Below are positions 54,062-62,852 of a stretch of DNA of 64,000 nucleotides, in pieces. Under the pieces are notes generated by a model. The model saw only the letters and a program-made list of their open reading frames with translations. It was not told the DNA's origin and ran no database searches. This DNA is from CAWAXW01 sp963786155 (GTDB lineage Bacteria; Actinomycetota; CADDZG01; WHSQ01), in assembly GCA_963786155.1 (NCBI GenBank), contig CAWAXW010000006.1:2790001-2854000 (forward strand). Direction: 5' to 3'. Each line of letters starts with the position of its first letter. Position 1 is the first letter of the stretch. The position numbers were made by a program, and so were the translations under genes.

Positions 54062-54684
54062 ACCTGCGCGTGCTGATCGCCGAGGATCACAAGCTCGTTT
54101 CGCAGGGCCTCGAGATGATGCTGTCGATGGCAGACGACATCGAGCTCGTCGGAGTCGTCGACTCGGGGGAGCTCGCCATCCAGCACGCTGCTGCTCAGGA
54201 GATCGACGTAGTGCTCATGGACGTCAATCTCGGGTCGGCAAAGAACGGGATCGAAGCAACGAAAGAGATAAAGGAGCAGAACCCGAATACGAAGGTCCTG
54301 ATCCTGTCGATGTTCACCGATCCTGGCACCGTCGCGGAAGCGGTTAAGGCGGGGGCCGACGGCTACCTATCGAAGGGAAGCTCCAGCGACGTCGTGATCG
54401 GAGCGATCCGCGAGGTAGCGGAGGGCAGGTCGGTGCTCGATCCCAACGTGACCGAAGGGATCTTCGGCCGGATCGGGGGCCGCGACCGCAAGGCGCTGAC
54501 CGACCGGGAGATGACGGTCCTTCAGCAGCTCACGCACGGCAAGTCGACGCGCGAAGTCGCCGAGCACATCAGCGTTTCCGAGGAAACGGTCAAGACCTAT
54601 CTGAAGCAGATCTTCCGCAAGCTCGGAGTGCACGACCGGACGGAGGCAGTGGCCGAGGCGTTCCGCCGCGGGCTCGTGCACTGA
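54058..54684 (+). CDS. LuxR/NarL-family response regulator
   Basis: 208 residues. Receiver with IAEDHKLV, phospho-Asp in VVLMDVNLGSA, and GYLSKGSS; C-terminal LuxR HTH LTDREMTVLQQLTHGKSTRE and VSEETVKTYLKQIFRKLGVH. GTG start overlapping the kinase stop, so it is the cognate partner. Targets unknown; the tandem leader/peptide units upstream and the MFS gene downstream are candidates. Confidence 0.93.
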   Translation: MNLRVLIAEDHKLVSQGLEMMLSMADDIELVGVVDSGELAIQHAAAQEIDVVLMDVNLGSAKNGIEATKEIKEQNPNTKVLILSMFTDPGTVAEAVKAGADGYLSKGSSSDVVIGAIREVAEGRSVLDPNVTEGIFGRIGGRDRKALTDREMTVLQQLTHGKSTREVAEHISVSEETVKTYLKQIFRKLGVHDRTEAVAEAFRRGLVH

Positions 54685-54706
54685 TTTCATAACGAGGGGA
54701 TAGCGC

Positions 54707-55957
54707 GTGGCGCAGCGCTCGGGCTTGTTGAGGACTCATAGGGATTTCCGGAATCTCTGGAGCGCGCGCTTCGTTTCGAGCTTCGGCGACATCCTGGCGC
54801 AGGTATCACTCGTCTTCTACGTCTCCGACACGCGCGAGGAGGGCACGGCGGTCGGGGCCCTTCTTCTCGCCATCAGCTTGCCGTGGTTGCTCGGGCCGAT
54901 TGCAGGGAGCATCGCCGATCGCTTCGATCGCAAACGGCTGATGGTTACCTGCGAACTTCTTCAGGGCGCCATCTACACGACGATCGCGTTGACGCTTCCT
55001 CCGTTCCCCCTCCTTCTGACGCTGGTAGCCGCGGCCGCCATCCTCTCCGCCGTCTACTGGCCCACGGCTAAGAGCTCGATCCCTTCGTTCGTCCCCGAAT
55101 CCGACCTCGCGGCCGCCAACGCACTCGTGGGGATCGGACGGAACCTGGCGATCGCACTCGGTCCGATCGTCGGCGGACTGCTGGTTGCGGGAGTTGGGAT
55201 CCAGGCCGCGCTTGGTGTGGATGCGGCAACGTTCTTCATCTCTTTCGTATTGCTTCTACGCCTCCCGTCGCTGCCGGCCGAGAAACGTGAGGGAGAGCCC
55301 GTTTCCTTCGTCACTTCGACCCTTCAGGGCGCCGCCTTCGCGTTCAGCCATCGCGCCTCGCGCGGGATAGTCCTCGCGGTGTTCGCATCGATGGCATTCA
55401 TCTCGCTCGATAACGTCGCCCTTCCCTTCCTCACGCGCAGGGAGCTTGGAACGGGAGCCGCCGGCTTTGGATTGGTGACCACAGCAGCCGGGATTGGGAT
55501 GGTCCTCGCCGCCTTGATCATGGTCAAGTGGGGACGAAGCTCGCCCCGGTCGTGGTTCCTGTTCGGTATCGGCTCGAATGCCGTGGCGGCGTTCATCACC
55601 GGCTTTGCGCCGACTCTCGCAGTGGCGTTCATAGCCCAGAGCCTTGCCGGGTTCGGGAACGGGGTCGAGAACGTGGCAACGGACACGCTGATACAGAGAA
55701 GCGTCCCTCACTCCATGCTGGGCCGGACCTTCGGGGCGATGATGACCGGCTACGTCGTGGCTGAAGGACTCGCCTACGTCGCCGGCGGCCTGCTGCTCGA
55801 TGCCACGGATGCGCGCACCGTATTCATCGTTTCGGGTGTTGGGGTAGCGGTCGTCACGGTCCTGGCTCACTTCCTGCTCCCCAAGGACGAGCCGGCTGCT
55901 CCTGAACGCCCCATCGGCGAAGGAACTGAGCGCCTCCATCTCGAATCCTCCCGTTAG
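54707..55957 (+). CDS. MFS transporter (efflux-type)
   Basis: 416 residues, about 12 spans. Loop 2-3 motif SIADRFDRKRLMV, and the N-terminal RTHRDFRNLWSARFVSSFGD resemble MFS exporters of drugs, siderophores or small peptides. It follows the regulator by 22 bases, apparently in the same operon. Substrate unknown. Confidence 0.85.
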   Translation: MAQRSGLLRTHRDFRNLWSARFVSSFGDILAQVSLVFYVSDTREEGTAVGALLLAISLPWLLGPIAGSIADRFDRKRLMVTCELLQGAIYTTIALTLPPFPLLLTLVAAAAILSAVYWPTAKSSIPSFVPESDLAAANALVGIGRNLAIALGPIVGGLLVAGVGIQAALGVDAATFFISFVLLLRLPSLPAEKREGEPVSFVTSTLQGAAFAFSHRASRGIVLAVFASMAFISLDNVALPFLTRRELGTGAAGFGLVTTAAGIGMVLAALIMVKWGRSSPRSWFLFGIGSNAVAAFITGFAPTLAVAFIAQSLAGFGNGVENVATDTLIQRSVPHSMLGRTFGAMMTGYVVAEGLAYVAGGLLLDATDARTVFIVSGVGVAVVTVLAHFLLPKDEPAAPERPIGEGTERLHLESSR

Positions 55958-55982
55958 ACAGCTCCACCCTCGGGAGGATGAG

Positions 55983-58142
55983 ATGAGACGGACCATTACC
56001 TTGTGCACGGCCCTCGGCCTTGCCGTCGCGCTCGCGCTCCCTGCTGCTGCCACGCCCGTTGCCACGACCAAGGAAGAGCGCGAGGCGATGGGCCGGACCT
56101 ATCTCGAGCCGATGGAGTCGACCAACTTCATCCAGCTCGGCCCCCAAGGGGCCGAGGAAGAGTTCGCCCTCGGCATGAAGCTCCTCGAGAAGCTGTTCCC
56201 CCGTTACGTCGAGTACACAACCATCGACAAGGAGCTGCGCGATCCCAACGCGGTCAGCGTCGGCAACGACGGGCTGCCGGCCTGGCACAAGGACGACACC
56301 GGCGACGGCCTCCCCTTCGGGGTTGCGAGCGTCACCGACCGAACGGTCCCCGATCGCAAAAAGGGGTACGTGCTCTTCACGGTCGCTCACTCGGCCGAGC
56401 CTTGCGGTCGCGAGGGCGCGATCCGTTTCCTGGAGGACATCGTGATCTGGGCGACCGAAGATCCCGATCACAAGCTCAGCGACCAGTCGGGTCTGAAAGG
56501 CAAAGAGCACGAGATGACCGTCGGCGAGGTGCTGAAGCGGACGAAGATCTTCTTCGTCAACGTCGCGCCGGACGGGTGGTCGCAAGGAGATGGCTTCCCG
56601 TCGCCCGGCTACAGCCAGTCCAACGGGGCGGGGATCAACAACAACCGAGTTGCATTCCAGGACGGATGGGTATTCCCGCCGGATCCGACGATCTTCAAAA
56701 ACGGCTACTCCGTTCTCACTCAGCCGGAGGGTGCGGCCGTCACCAAGTACCTGTCACGAGTCCGGCAGCAGGAGCTGGGCGGTCGTCCGTTCTCGGTCTC
56801 TGCCGACATGCACGGGCCGCTGCCGGTCGGGGCGATCCTGTTGCACGATCAGGGGAACACCCCAACGAAGTTGTACGAAGTCCACGATCTCGCCGAGCGC
56901 ATCAAGCAAGCGATGGACGAGGTCTTCGCCTCGTACTTCACCGAGCACGGGCTCGCGGCTCACCAAGCAGCGGCCGCAGTCGTGGGGACAGTGCGCGACG
57001 CGATCCTCGACATCTACAAGGAGTACGTCGGAGGGTTCGACGAGAAGGCCGCGTTCCTAACGCTCCAGTGGGCCGAGTACGCAACGATCTGGGAGCACAT
57101 CGACTACACGGTCTCCGGCTCCTATGGGGGCTGGGCGAACAGCGAGGCGGGTCTCGGGGCCAAGTCCATCTCTTTCGAGATCGACTGCCTCAGCTACGAG
57201 CCCTGGAACCCGCCGCTGATGCAACTCTTCACCGACAACATCCGAGCGATCGCCGAGACCTCGGCCGTGCATGCGGCCCTCGAATCCGAGCCCTTCAAGA
57301 AGAAGAACCTCAAGAGGACGGTGGGCTTCTACGACTCGGGGCTGCGGGTTACCGACGCGGATGGGAACCCCAGTCCTCCTCCCAAGGGATTCCCGGGTAA
57401 CCCTCTCGTCGGCAGCATCGAGCAAACGCCTTACGACGTCTCGAACACCGACTACTTCAGGGACCTGCGCTCGGTCGTGTCCTCGCCGATAGTCGAGGTC
57501 CGCGGTAGTGAGTTCAAGGAGAGCCTCGCCAAGCTCGACACGCTCGTGATCTCCGATGTCGATTCGGGGCGCTACGACGCTCTCGAGTCGTTTGTGAAGA
57601 AGGGCGGGAACCTAGTGCTCACCGACGCTTCCCTCCCGATGCTCCGCCACTTCTTCGACGTGGAACCCGACCTGATCGAGAAGCGCTACGGCTACGTCGG
57701 CTATTCCGACCTGGACCGATCGCACCCATTGACGGAGGGGCTCTACGAACGCGCCCGCCAGATGTACGACCCGATCGGCCTGGGTTACGAGCTGCTTATG
57801 GAGCGCGACCAGTACTGGCCGTGCGGACAGGATGGGTGCGAAGAGTCGCCGACTAAGAACTCGGCCCCCATCTGGACGATCGCCCGCTCCGAGTGGGAGA
57901 ACGCCGGCGGAACGACCATAGGCACCGTCGATCCCCCCGCGGATCGAAAGAACGGAGGCGAGGGAACGGCGACCGATCTCACCTCGATCGGGACGGCCGA
58001 GCTGGGAAAGGGCCGCGTGACGTTCTTCGGAGCGCTGCTGCCCCAGCCGACGGAGGAGTATCCGCACTGGTTCGGGCTCAACGCCTACACGATCTCGATC
58101 CCGGGCCAGGAGTTACTACTCCGAGCTTTGTCTGGTAACTAG
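55983..58142 (+). CDS. Secreted M14-family zinc carboxypeptidase with C-terminal extra domain
   Basis: 719 residues. Signal peptide (1-24, ending AAAT); M14 catalytic domain with zinc ligands HSAE (in VAHSAEPCGREG) and SADMHG, and the catalytic Glu in KSISFEIDCL. Residues beyond about 480 form a second alpha/beta domain (KLDTLVISDVDSG, GGNLVLTDASLPML, GRVTFFGALLPQ) resembling glutamine-amidotransferase-like folds seen after M14 domains. Likely an exported peptidase acting on proteins or wall peptides. Confidence 0.85.
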   Translation: MRRTITLCTALGLAVALALPAAATPVATTKEEREAMGRTYLEPMESTNFIQLGPQGAEEEFALGMKLLEKLFPRYVEYTTIDKELRDPNAVSVGNDGLPAWHKDDTGDGLPFGVASVTDRTVPDRKKGYVLFTVAHSAEPCGREGAIRFLEDIVIWATEDPDHKLSDQSGLKGKEHEMTVGEVLKRTKIFFVNVAPDGWSQGDGFPSPGYSQSNGAGINNNRVAFQDGWVFPPDPTIFKNGYSVLTQPEGAAVTKYLSRVRQQELGGRPFSVSADMHGPLPVGAILLHDQGNTPTKLYEVHDLAERIKQAMDEVFASYFTEHGLAAHQAAAAVVGTVRDAILDIYKEYVGGFDEKAAFLTLQWAEYATIWEHIDYTVSGSYGGWANSEAGLGAKSISFEIDCLSYEPWNPPLMQLFTDNIRAIAETSAVHAALESEPFKKKNLKRTVGFYDSGLRVTDADGNPSPPPKGFPGNPLVGSIEQTPYDVSNTDYFRDLRSVVSSPIVEVRGSEFKESLAKLDTLVISDVDSGRYDALESFVKKGGNLVLTDASLPMLRHFFDVEPDLIEKRYGYVGYSDLDRSHPLTEGLYERARQMYDPIGLGYELLMERDQYWPCGQDGCEESPTKNSAPIWTIARSEWENAGGTTIGTVDPPADRKNGGEGTATDLTSIGTAELGKGRVTFFGALLPQPTEEYPHWFGLNAYTISIPGQELLLRALSGN

Positions 58143-58768
58143 CCGACCAGCTGGGGTTCGGTTGAACCTGCGATGAAGCGGTTCACCGCGTCGAGCGTTG
58201 CGCGCGCTATGGCGTCGTAGTCGTCGAGTCGAACGGCGGCCGAGCCAATCAGGGACTCTCCTCCGCGATTCACCATGACTATCGCGAAGCGGTGGTCTCC
58301 TTCAGATACGAAGCGGACGTTCTCTAGCTCCATGGGCGCGGCGATGAGTTCTTCCACCCCGTTGAGAGTCGCCCTAGCCATCGTGCGATGTTCGAAATGG
58401 GAGCCCCGAGGCGCCTCGGTCTCTCCAACCAACACGTCGCCGTCAAGCTCCAGTGTGACTCTCGCCTTGAACCGCTCGCCGGCCCGCTCGGTCAACACGG
58501 ATGCAAGCTTGCGGCGCATGGCCGGATTGGGCTGGGCAGTTCGGAGGATCTCGATCGCCGAAGGATCGATCTCGGCGCCGACCTGCTCCTGGATGACGGA
58601 CTGGATATCGGTAACGGTTTGGGAGCTCGACCGCTCGGGGATCACGAGAACCTTTACCGATTCAACGCCGGCGGCGTCCAACTCAACTTTTGCGCTCCGC
58701 ACTCCGCGCAAGTCTTGCAAAGCGTCTTCGATCAAGCCCGATTGTTTAACGCTGTGCCGTTCCGCCAT
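58139..58768 (-). CDS. Two-domain protein of unknown function, paralogue of 49589-50263
   Basis: 209 residues. IEDALQDLRGVRSAKVEL and VKVLVIPERSSSQTVTDIQS form the N-terminal fold; RVTLELDGDVLVGETEAP and GSAAVRLDDYDAIARATLDA the C-terminal one. It aligns along its length with the 224-residue protein at 49589-50263. Both are soluble and conserved in layout; neither has a recognised catalytic motif. Convergent with the carboxypeptidase gene (4-base overlap). Confidence 0.75.
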   Translation of the reverse strand: MAERHSVKQSGLIEDALQDLRGVRSAKVELDAAGVESVKVLVIPERSSSQTVTDIQSVIQEQVGAEIDPSAIEILRTAQPNPAMRRKLASVLTERAGERFKARVTLELDGDVLVGETEAPRGSHFEHRTMARATLNGVEELIAAPMELENVRFVSEGDHRFAIVMVNRGGESLIGSAAVRLDDYDAIARATLDAVNRFIAGSTEPQLVG

Positions 58769-58848
58769 CCAAAATCACCGACATCTGAGTCGCCCGCGGC
58801 AGGACCGCCCCCGCGATTACAAAGTCACTTAGCTTCGATCGTTGTGAT

Positions 58849-60449
58849 TCACTCCTCGGCCACGAATGCGGCCTCGGCACGATACCCGCCCGTAGGCAAA
58901 AGATAATCGAAAGTGGCTTCGGTCGTGCCACCGGGGTCGATCGTGAGGTCCAGGGGGTCCGACTCGAGGCGTGCCACAAGTCCCCCATCCCCGTAGATCT
59001 CATGGACCAAACGGCCCTTCACCACCAGCCGTTTGTCGGTGTTGAGATTGTGGAGCGTGAGGGTGGCTTCGATCGTGTCGCCCTCGGCGGCCACCGCGGT
59101 GAACAGCTCCACTGTGCGACCGGCCTCGAACGTTGTCGATGAGGCCGCTGACACGATCTGGCGAGCGCTCTCGTCCCATTCGTAGGTCATCGAGCTGTCC
59201 CCGCCCTTGGAGGCGAGGGTCTCGGACGGCAGATCCGAGGCGTCGATGTCGATGGTCTCGACGATCGTGACGAACTCGGGGGCGGGTATCGCCACCGCGC
59301 TTCGTCGGTGGCGCCTTCGTCGGTCGTGTCGGTTTCGTCGGCTTCACCTTCGTCGTCTATGCCGGCGCCTTCGAATTCATCTGCTTCGAGTCGCTCGCCC
59401 AGCACTCGGTCCTCGGGTTCCTCTTCCACGGTCGCCGAGGGTGACGCGCTGGGCTCCGTGGTCGGGGCACGCTCCGCGCGCTCCGAGCTCGAAACACAAG
59501 CCGTTAGCAGAAGTGCTGCTCCCAACGTCCAGACCACCGCGCGCCTGCGGGCGAGGCGAGGTGCGAGAACGAGCAAAGCCGCGCCCGCGCCGATCAATGC
59601 GAGGCCGAGAGCCACGAAGGTCGTGGCTTCCATACCGCTGAAGGGCAGGAGAGCGACATCTGCTTGGGGAGCCTCCACCTGGCCCAATACCCGCGCCCCT
59701 GGCGGAACCGAGTTCGCGGGAACCGTGCGGCGCCGCTTGCGCGTGTCGGAGTAAGGCGGGTTGTCGGTGCCGAGGTCGTCGTCGGTGCCGAGGTACGTGA
59801 CGGTCTCGTCGGCGGGCGCCATCGGCTGGGTGGCCGTCCTTGCGGAGACCTCGTTGAGGGCCGCGAGGTCGCCGCGGTTTTCGGCTCGCCCAGTCCAGGT
59901 CAACTCGACCGTCTCTCCGGGGCTCATCTCGTCGAGGACCCAGACGATGTCGTAGACGCCCTTGTGCTCGCCGATCTGGAACGCATCGACCGCCGGGTTG
60001 AAGCCGACCCCTTCCACAACGACCTCGGGGGCGACCACGTCGAGGATGATCACGCCCTCGAGCGTTCCGGCACTGGGGTTCGTGACGATCAGCTTGTACT
60101 CGATCAAGTCTCCGAGCTCGGCCAGCAGACGAGAGGTCCGCGTCGTGATGACCGGCTGGGGGTCTTCGCTCGGGCTGGGAGAGGGCGAGGGTTCTGATGT
60201 AGGGCTCGCGCTCGGGCTCCCACTCGGTGTGGCCGACGGCGAGGGGGAGGCGGAGGGGCTCGGCGACTCCGATGGGGTGGCGCTGGGAGAGGGCGAGGCT
60301 GACGGTGAAGCGCTGGGGGTGGGAGAAGCCTGCAGGGTCTCCTCTTCGCCGAGGGTCGCGCCCGAGTAGCTGGCGCCCGAGACCATGGCGACTGCAAGAA
60401 GTGCGATGAGGACGAACACGGCAGCCGAAGCGCCGCGGATCCTGGGCAC
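58849..60449 (-). CDS. Surface protein: Ser/Pro linker, DUF11-like domain, LPxTG-like anchor fused to lipoprotein-like part, frameshifted
   Basis: GTG 60449 with GGGAGG upstream. Order: export signal (about 1-30), a Ser/Pro-repeat linker (about 38-95), a DUF11-like domain (LAELGDLIEYKLIVTNP), then LLPFSG-hydrophobic helix-ARRR, which looks like a sortase sorting signal. Without a stop, the frame continues into AVVWTLGAALLLTACVSS, a second export segment with a lipobox, an acidic linker, and after a shift near 59290 a beta domain (FVTIVETIDIDASDLPS...LTLHNLNTDKRLVV). Two genes merged by an error, or a true composite, cannot be told apart. Confidence 0.6.
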
Positions 60450-60649
60450 GTAACCTCCCCGTCGGTCGGGAGACCTTGCCTTATCCCGTCTCACGACTGT
60501 AATATTTTCCCAGACGCTTCGCTCCCGTGCCCGAGAGAAGCCCCCCGGGCAGGACCGATCACGCTACCAGTTCTGTTGAAGAAGTCAATACGTGTTCAAT
60601 GCTGATAACTTCTGTGGCTTGCTCCGCTGAGGGGTATGCTCCGGCCCCC

Positions 60650-61144
60650 ATGCGGTTCGAGATCGAGCATCAGTTCAGCGCCCCGCCTCCGCAGGTGGCC
60701 GAGACGATCCTCGATCCTGCGTTCCAGGATTCCCTGAACGGCATCACCGACGTCCTTGCCGAGCGGGAGCTCCTCTCCCAGGAGGAGCGCGACGGCCTGA
60801 TCGTGCGCCGGGTCAGGTGTGTGCTGGGGGTCGACCTCGGCCGCGCCCGGCGCTTCGTCGGAGATGGCGAACCGGCCTGGGTCGAAGAGGCAACCTGGGA
60901 TCCGGGCGCGATGGCGTGGACGTGGGTCATCCACCCAGAGATCGCGAAAGAGCTGCTCAGCGCACACGGCAACATGAGCCTGGCGGACGGTTCCGGCGGA
61001 ACCAGCCGGGTGGTGGACGGCGACGTGAAGGTGAGGGTCCCGCTATACGGGGGCCGGGTGGAGAAGGTCATCGTCGAAGGGCTGACCAAGGCCTACGAAG
61101 CCGAGGCCGAGCACCTCGCGGACTGGCTTGCTTCGCGACATTAA
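60650..61144 (+). CDS. DUF2505-family START-like protein
   Basis: 164 residues from ATG 60650 (MRFEIEHQFSAPPPQVAETI). The pattern AFQDSLNGITDV, VRCVLGVDLGRARRFVGD and the final long helix ..EAEAEHLADWLASRH match an actinobacterial family with a SRPBCC/START-like cavity; ligand unknown. The open frame extends back to 60527 but without family sequence. Confidence 0.75.
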   Translation: MRFEIEHQFSAPPPQVAETILDPAFQDSLNGITDVLAERELLSQEERDGLIVRRVRCVLGVDLGRARRFVGDGEPAWVEEATWDPGAMAWTWVIHPEIAKELLSAHGNMSLADGSGGTSRVVDGDVKVRVPLYGGRVEKVIVEGLTKAYEAEAEHLADWLASRH

Positions 61145-61193
61145 TTCTCAGGGGGCTCACCGCCCTTCGGGCGCTCGCCCCCCGAACCCCCCC

Positions 61194-61220
61194 GTAACCC
61201 GCCCGTAACCCGCGCGAAAC
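61194..61220 (+). promoter_or_regulatory. Tandem GlnR-type boxes upstream of glnA
   Basis: GTAAC-n6-GTAAC-n6-GAAAC (61194-61198, 61205-61209, 61216-61220) with exact 11-base spacing. The second and third form a full match to the actinobacterial GlnR consensus gTnAC-n6-GaAAC; the first adds a further half site. It lies 65-90 bases before the glnA ATG, in the promoter region. Confidence 0.8.
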
Positions 61221-61285
61221 GACAGAGAAATCCCCTCCTAATAGGGTGCACCCTTGCCTGACAACAAATAGGAGGAGGACCACTT

Positions 61286-62710
61286 ATGGCAGCCACGCCC
61301 GGCGATGTCCTGAAGCTGGGGCAACAGAACGGGGCCCAGTTCTTCGACATCCGATTCTCCGACCTCCCCGGCCTCATGCAGCACTTCACGATGCCGTTCG
61401 AGGAGGTCGCCGAGGAAGCCTTCGAAGAGGGCTTTGGGTTCGACGGTTCGTCGATCAGGGGGTTCCAGGAGATCCAGGAATCCGACATGATCCTCGTCCC
61501 CGACCCGGACACCGCGGTGATGGACCCCTTCAGCCGCTACCCCACGCTCGTTATCCACGCGTTCGTGAAGGACCCGGTCACCGGCGAGTTCTACTCACGG
61601 GACCCGCGCTACATCGCGCGCAAGGCCGAGGACTACCTGAAGGGGACCGGGATCGCGGACGTCGCGTACTTCGGCCCCGAGGCCGAGTTCTACATCTTCG
61701 ACTCGATCCGGTTCGACCAGAACCAGCACTCCGCGTACCACTACATCGGCGCCGTTGAAGGCGTTTGGAACTCGGGGGCCGAGGAAGGCGGACACAACCT
61801 CGGCTACAAGCCTCGCTACAAGGAGGGCTACTTCCCGGTGCCACCGATGGACCACTACCAGGACCTGCGCTCGGAGATGGTTCTCACCTTGCGCGAGCTC
61901 GGGATCCCGGTCGAGGTGCATCACCACGAGGTCGGTACCGCCGGCCAAGCCGAGATCGACATGGGCTTCGCGCCGCTGCTCACGATGGCCGACCGTCTCA
62001 TGCAGTACAAGTACGTGGTCAAGAACGTCGCGGTGCGCCACAACAAGACGGTGACGTTCATGCCGAAGCCGATCTTCGAGGACAACGGCTCGGGCATGCA
62101 CGTCCACCAGAGCCTGTGGAAGGACGACGAGCCGCTGATGTGGGACGAGCTCGGCTACGCGCAGCTCTCCGACCTGGCCCGCTGGTACATCGGCGGTCTG
62201 CTCGAGCACGCTCCGGCATTGCTCGCGCTGTGCGCGCCGACGACCAACAGCTACAAGAGGCTGGTGCCGGGCTACGAGGCTCCGGTCAACCTCGTCTACT
62301 CACAGCGCAACCGGAGCGCCGCGGTCCGAATCCCGCTGTACTCGAAATCGCCGAAGTCCAAGCGCATCGAGTTCCGCTGCCCGGACCCGTCGTGCAACCC
62401 GTACCTCGCCTTCCCGGCATTGCTCATGGCGGGCCTCGACGGGATCCGCAACAAGATCGAGCCGCCCGACCCGCTCGACAAGGACCTCTACGAACTGCCG
62501 CCGGAGGACCTAGCCGAGGTTCCGCAGGTGCCGGATTCGCTCGACGCAGCACTGATCGCGCTCGAGGACGACCACGACTTCCTGCTCGAAGGAGGCGTCT
62601 TCACTCCCGACGTGATCACGCACTGGATCGACTACAAGCGAGTACACGAGGTAGACCAACTAAGACTCCGCCCCCACCCGTGGGAGTTCTACCTCTACTA
62701 CGACATCTAG
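61286..62710 (+). CDS. glnA: Glutamine synthetase type I
   Basis: 474 residues, full length. Condenses glutamate and ammonia with ATP. GFGFDGSSIRGFQ, EAEFYIFD, the ATP-site HNKTVTFMPKP and NGSGMHVHQS, and the adenylylation-loop Tyr in KDLYELPPEDL (so activity may be switched by GlnE-type adenylylation). ATG after an AGGAGGAGG Shine-Dalgarno. GlnR-type boxes upstream point to nitrogen control; a strong terminator follows. Confidence 0.97.
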   Translation: MAATPGDVLKLGQQNGAQFFDIRFSDLPGLMQHFTMPFEEVAEEAFEEGFGFDGSSIRGFQEIQESDMILVPDPDTAVMDPFSRYPTLVIHAFVKDPVTGEFYSRDPRYIARKAEDYLKGTGIADVAYFGPEAEFYIFDSIRFDQNQHSAYHYIGAVEGVWNSGAEEGGHNLGYKPRYKEGYFPVPPMDHYQDLRSEMVLTLRELGIPVEVHHHEVGTAGQAEIDMGFAPLLTMADRLMQYKYVVKNVAVRHNKTVTFMPKPIFEDNGSGMHVHQSLWKDDEPLMWDELGYAQLSDLARWYIGGLLEHAPALLALCAPTTNSYKRLVPGYEAPVNLVYSQRNRSAAVRIPLYSKSPKSKRIEFRCPDPSCNPYLAFPALLMAGLDGIRNKIEPPDPLDKDLYELPPEDLAEVPQVPDSLDAALIALEDDHDFLLEGGVFTPDVITHWIDYKRVHEVDQLRLRPHPWEFYLYYDI

Positions 62711-62730
62711 ACGAAACGAGAGGGAGACTC

Positions 62731-62760
62731 GAGGGCCGGCGGAACCACTCGCCGGCCCTC
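62731..62760 (+). terminator. Terminator of glnA
   Basis: Perfect 11-base arms GAGGGCCGGCG (62731-62741) and CGCCGGCCCTC (62750-62760), then ACTCTTTCCC. Twenty bases after the glnA stop. Confidence 0.9.
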
Positions 62761-62809
62761 ACTCTTTCCCACGTTTGCGACGCCAGCCGTCGCTGGTCTG
62801 GGAAAGAGT
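62761..62809. repeat. Second inverted repeat after glnA
   Basis: ACTCTTTCCC (62761-62770) and GGGAAAGAGT (62800-62809), with inner GCGAC..GTCGC pairing. It directly abuts the glnA terminator and precedes the next gene; a second terminator or attenuator-like hairpin. Confidence 0.6.
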
Positions 62810-62852
62810 CTTCCCGGTAGGAGAGCGAGCAACGGGTGGCGAATGAGTGCCC

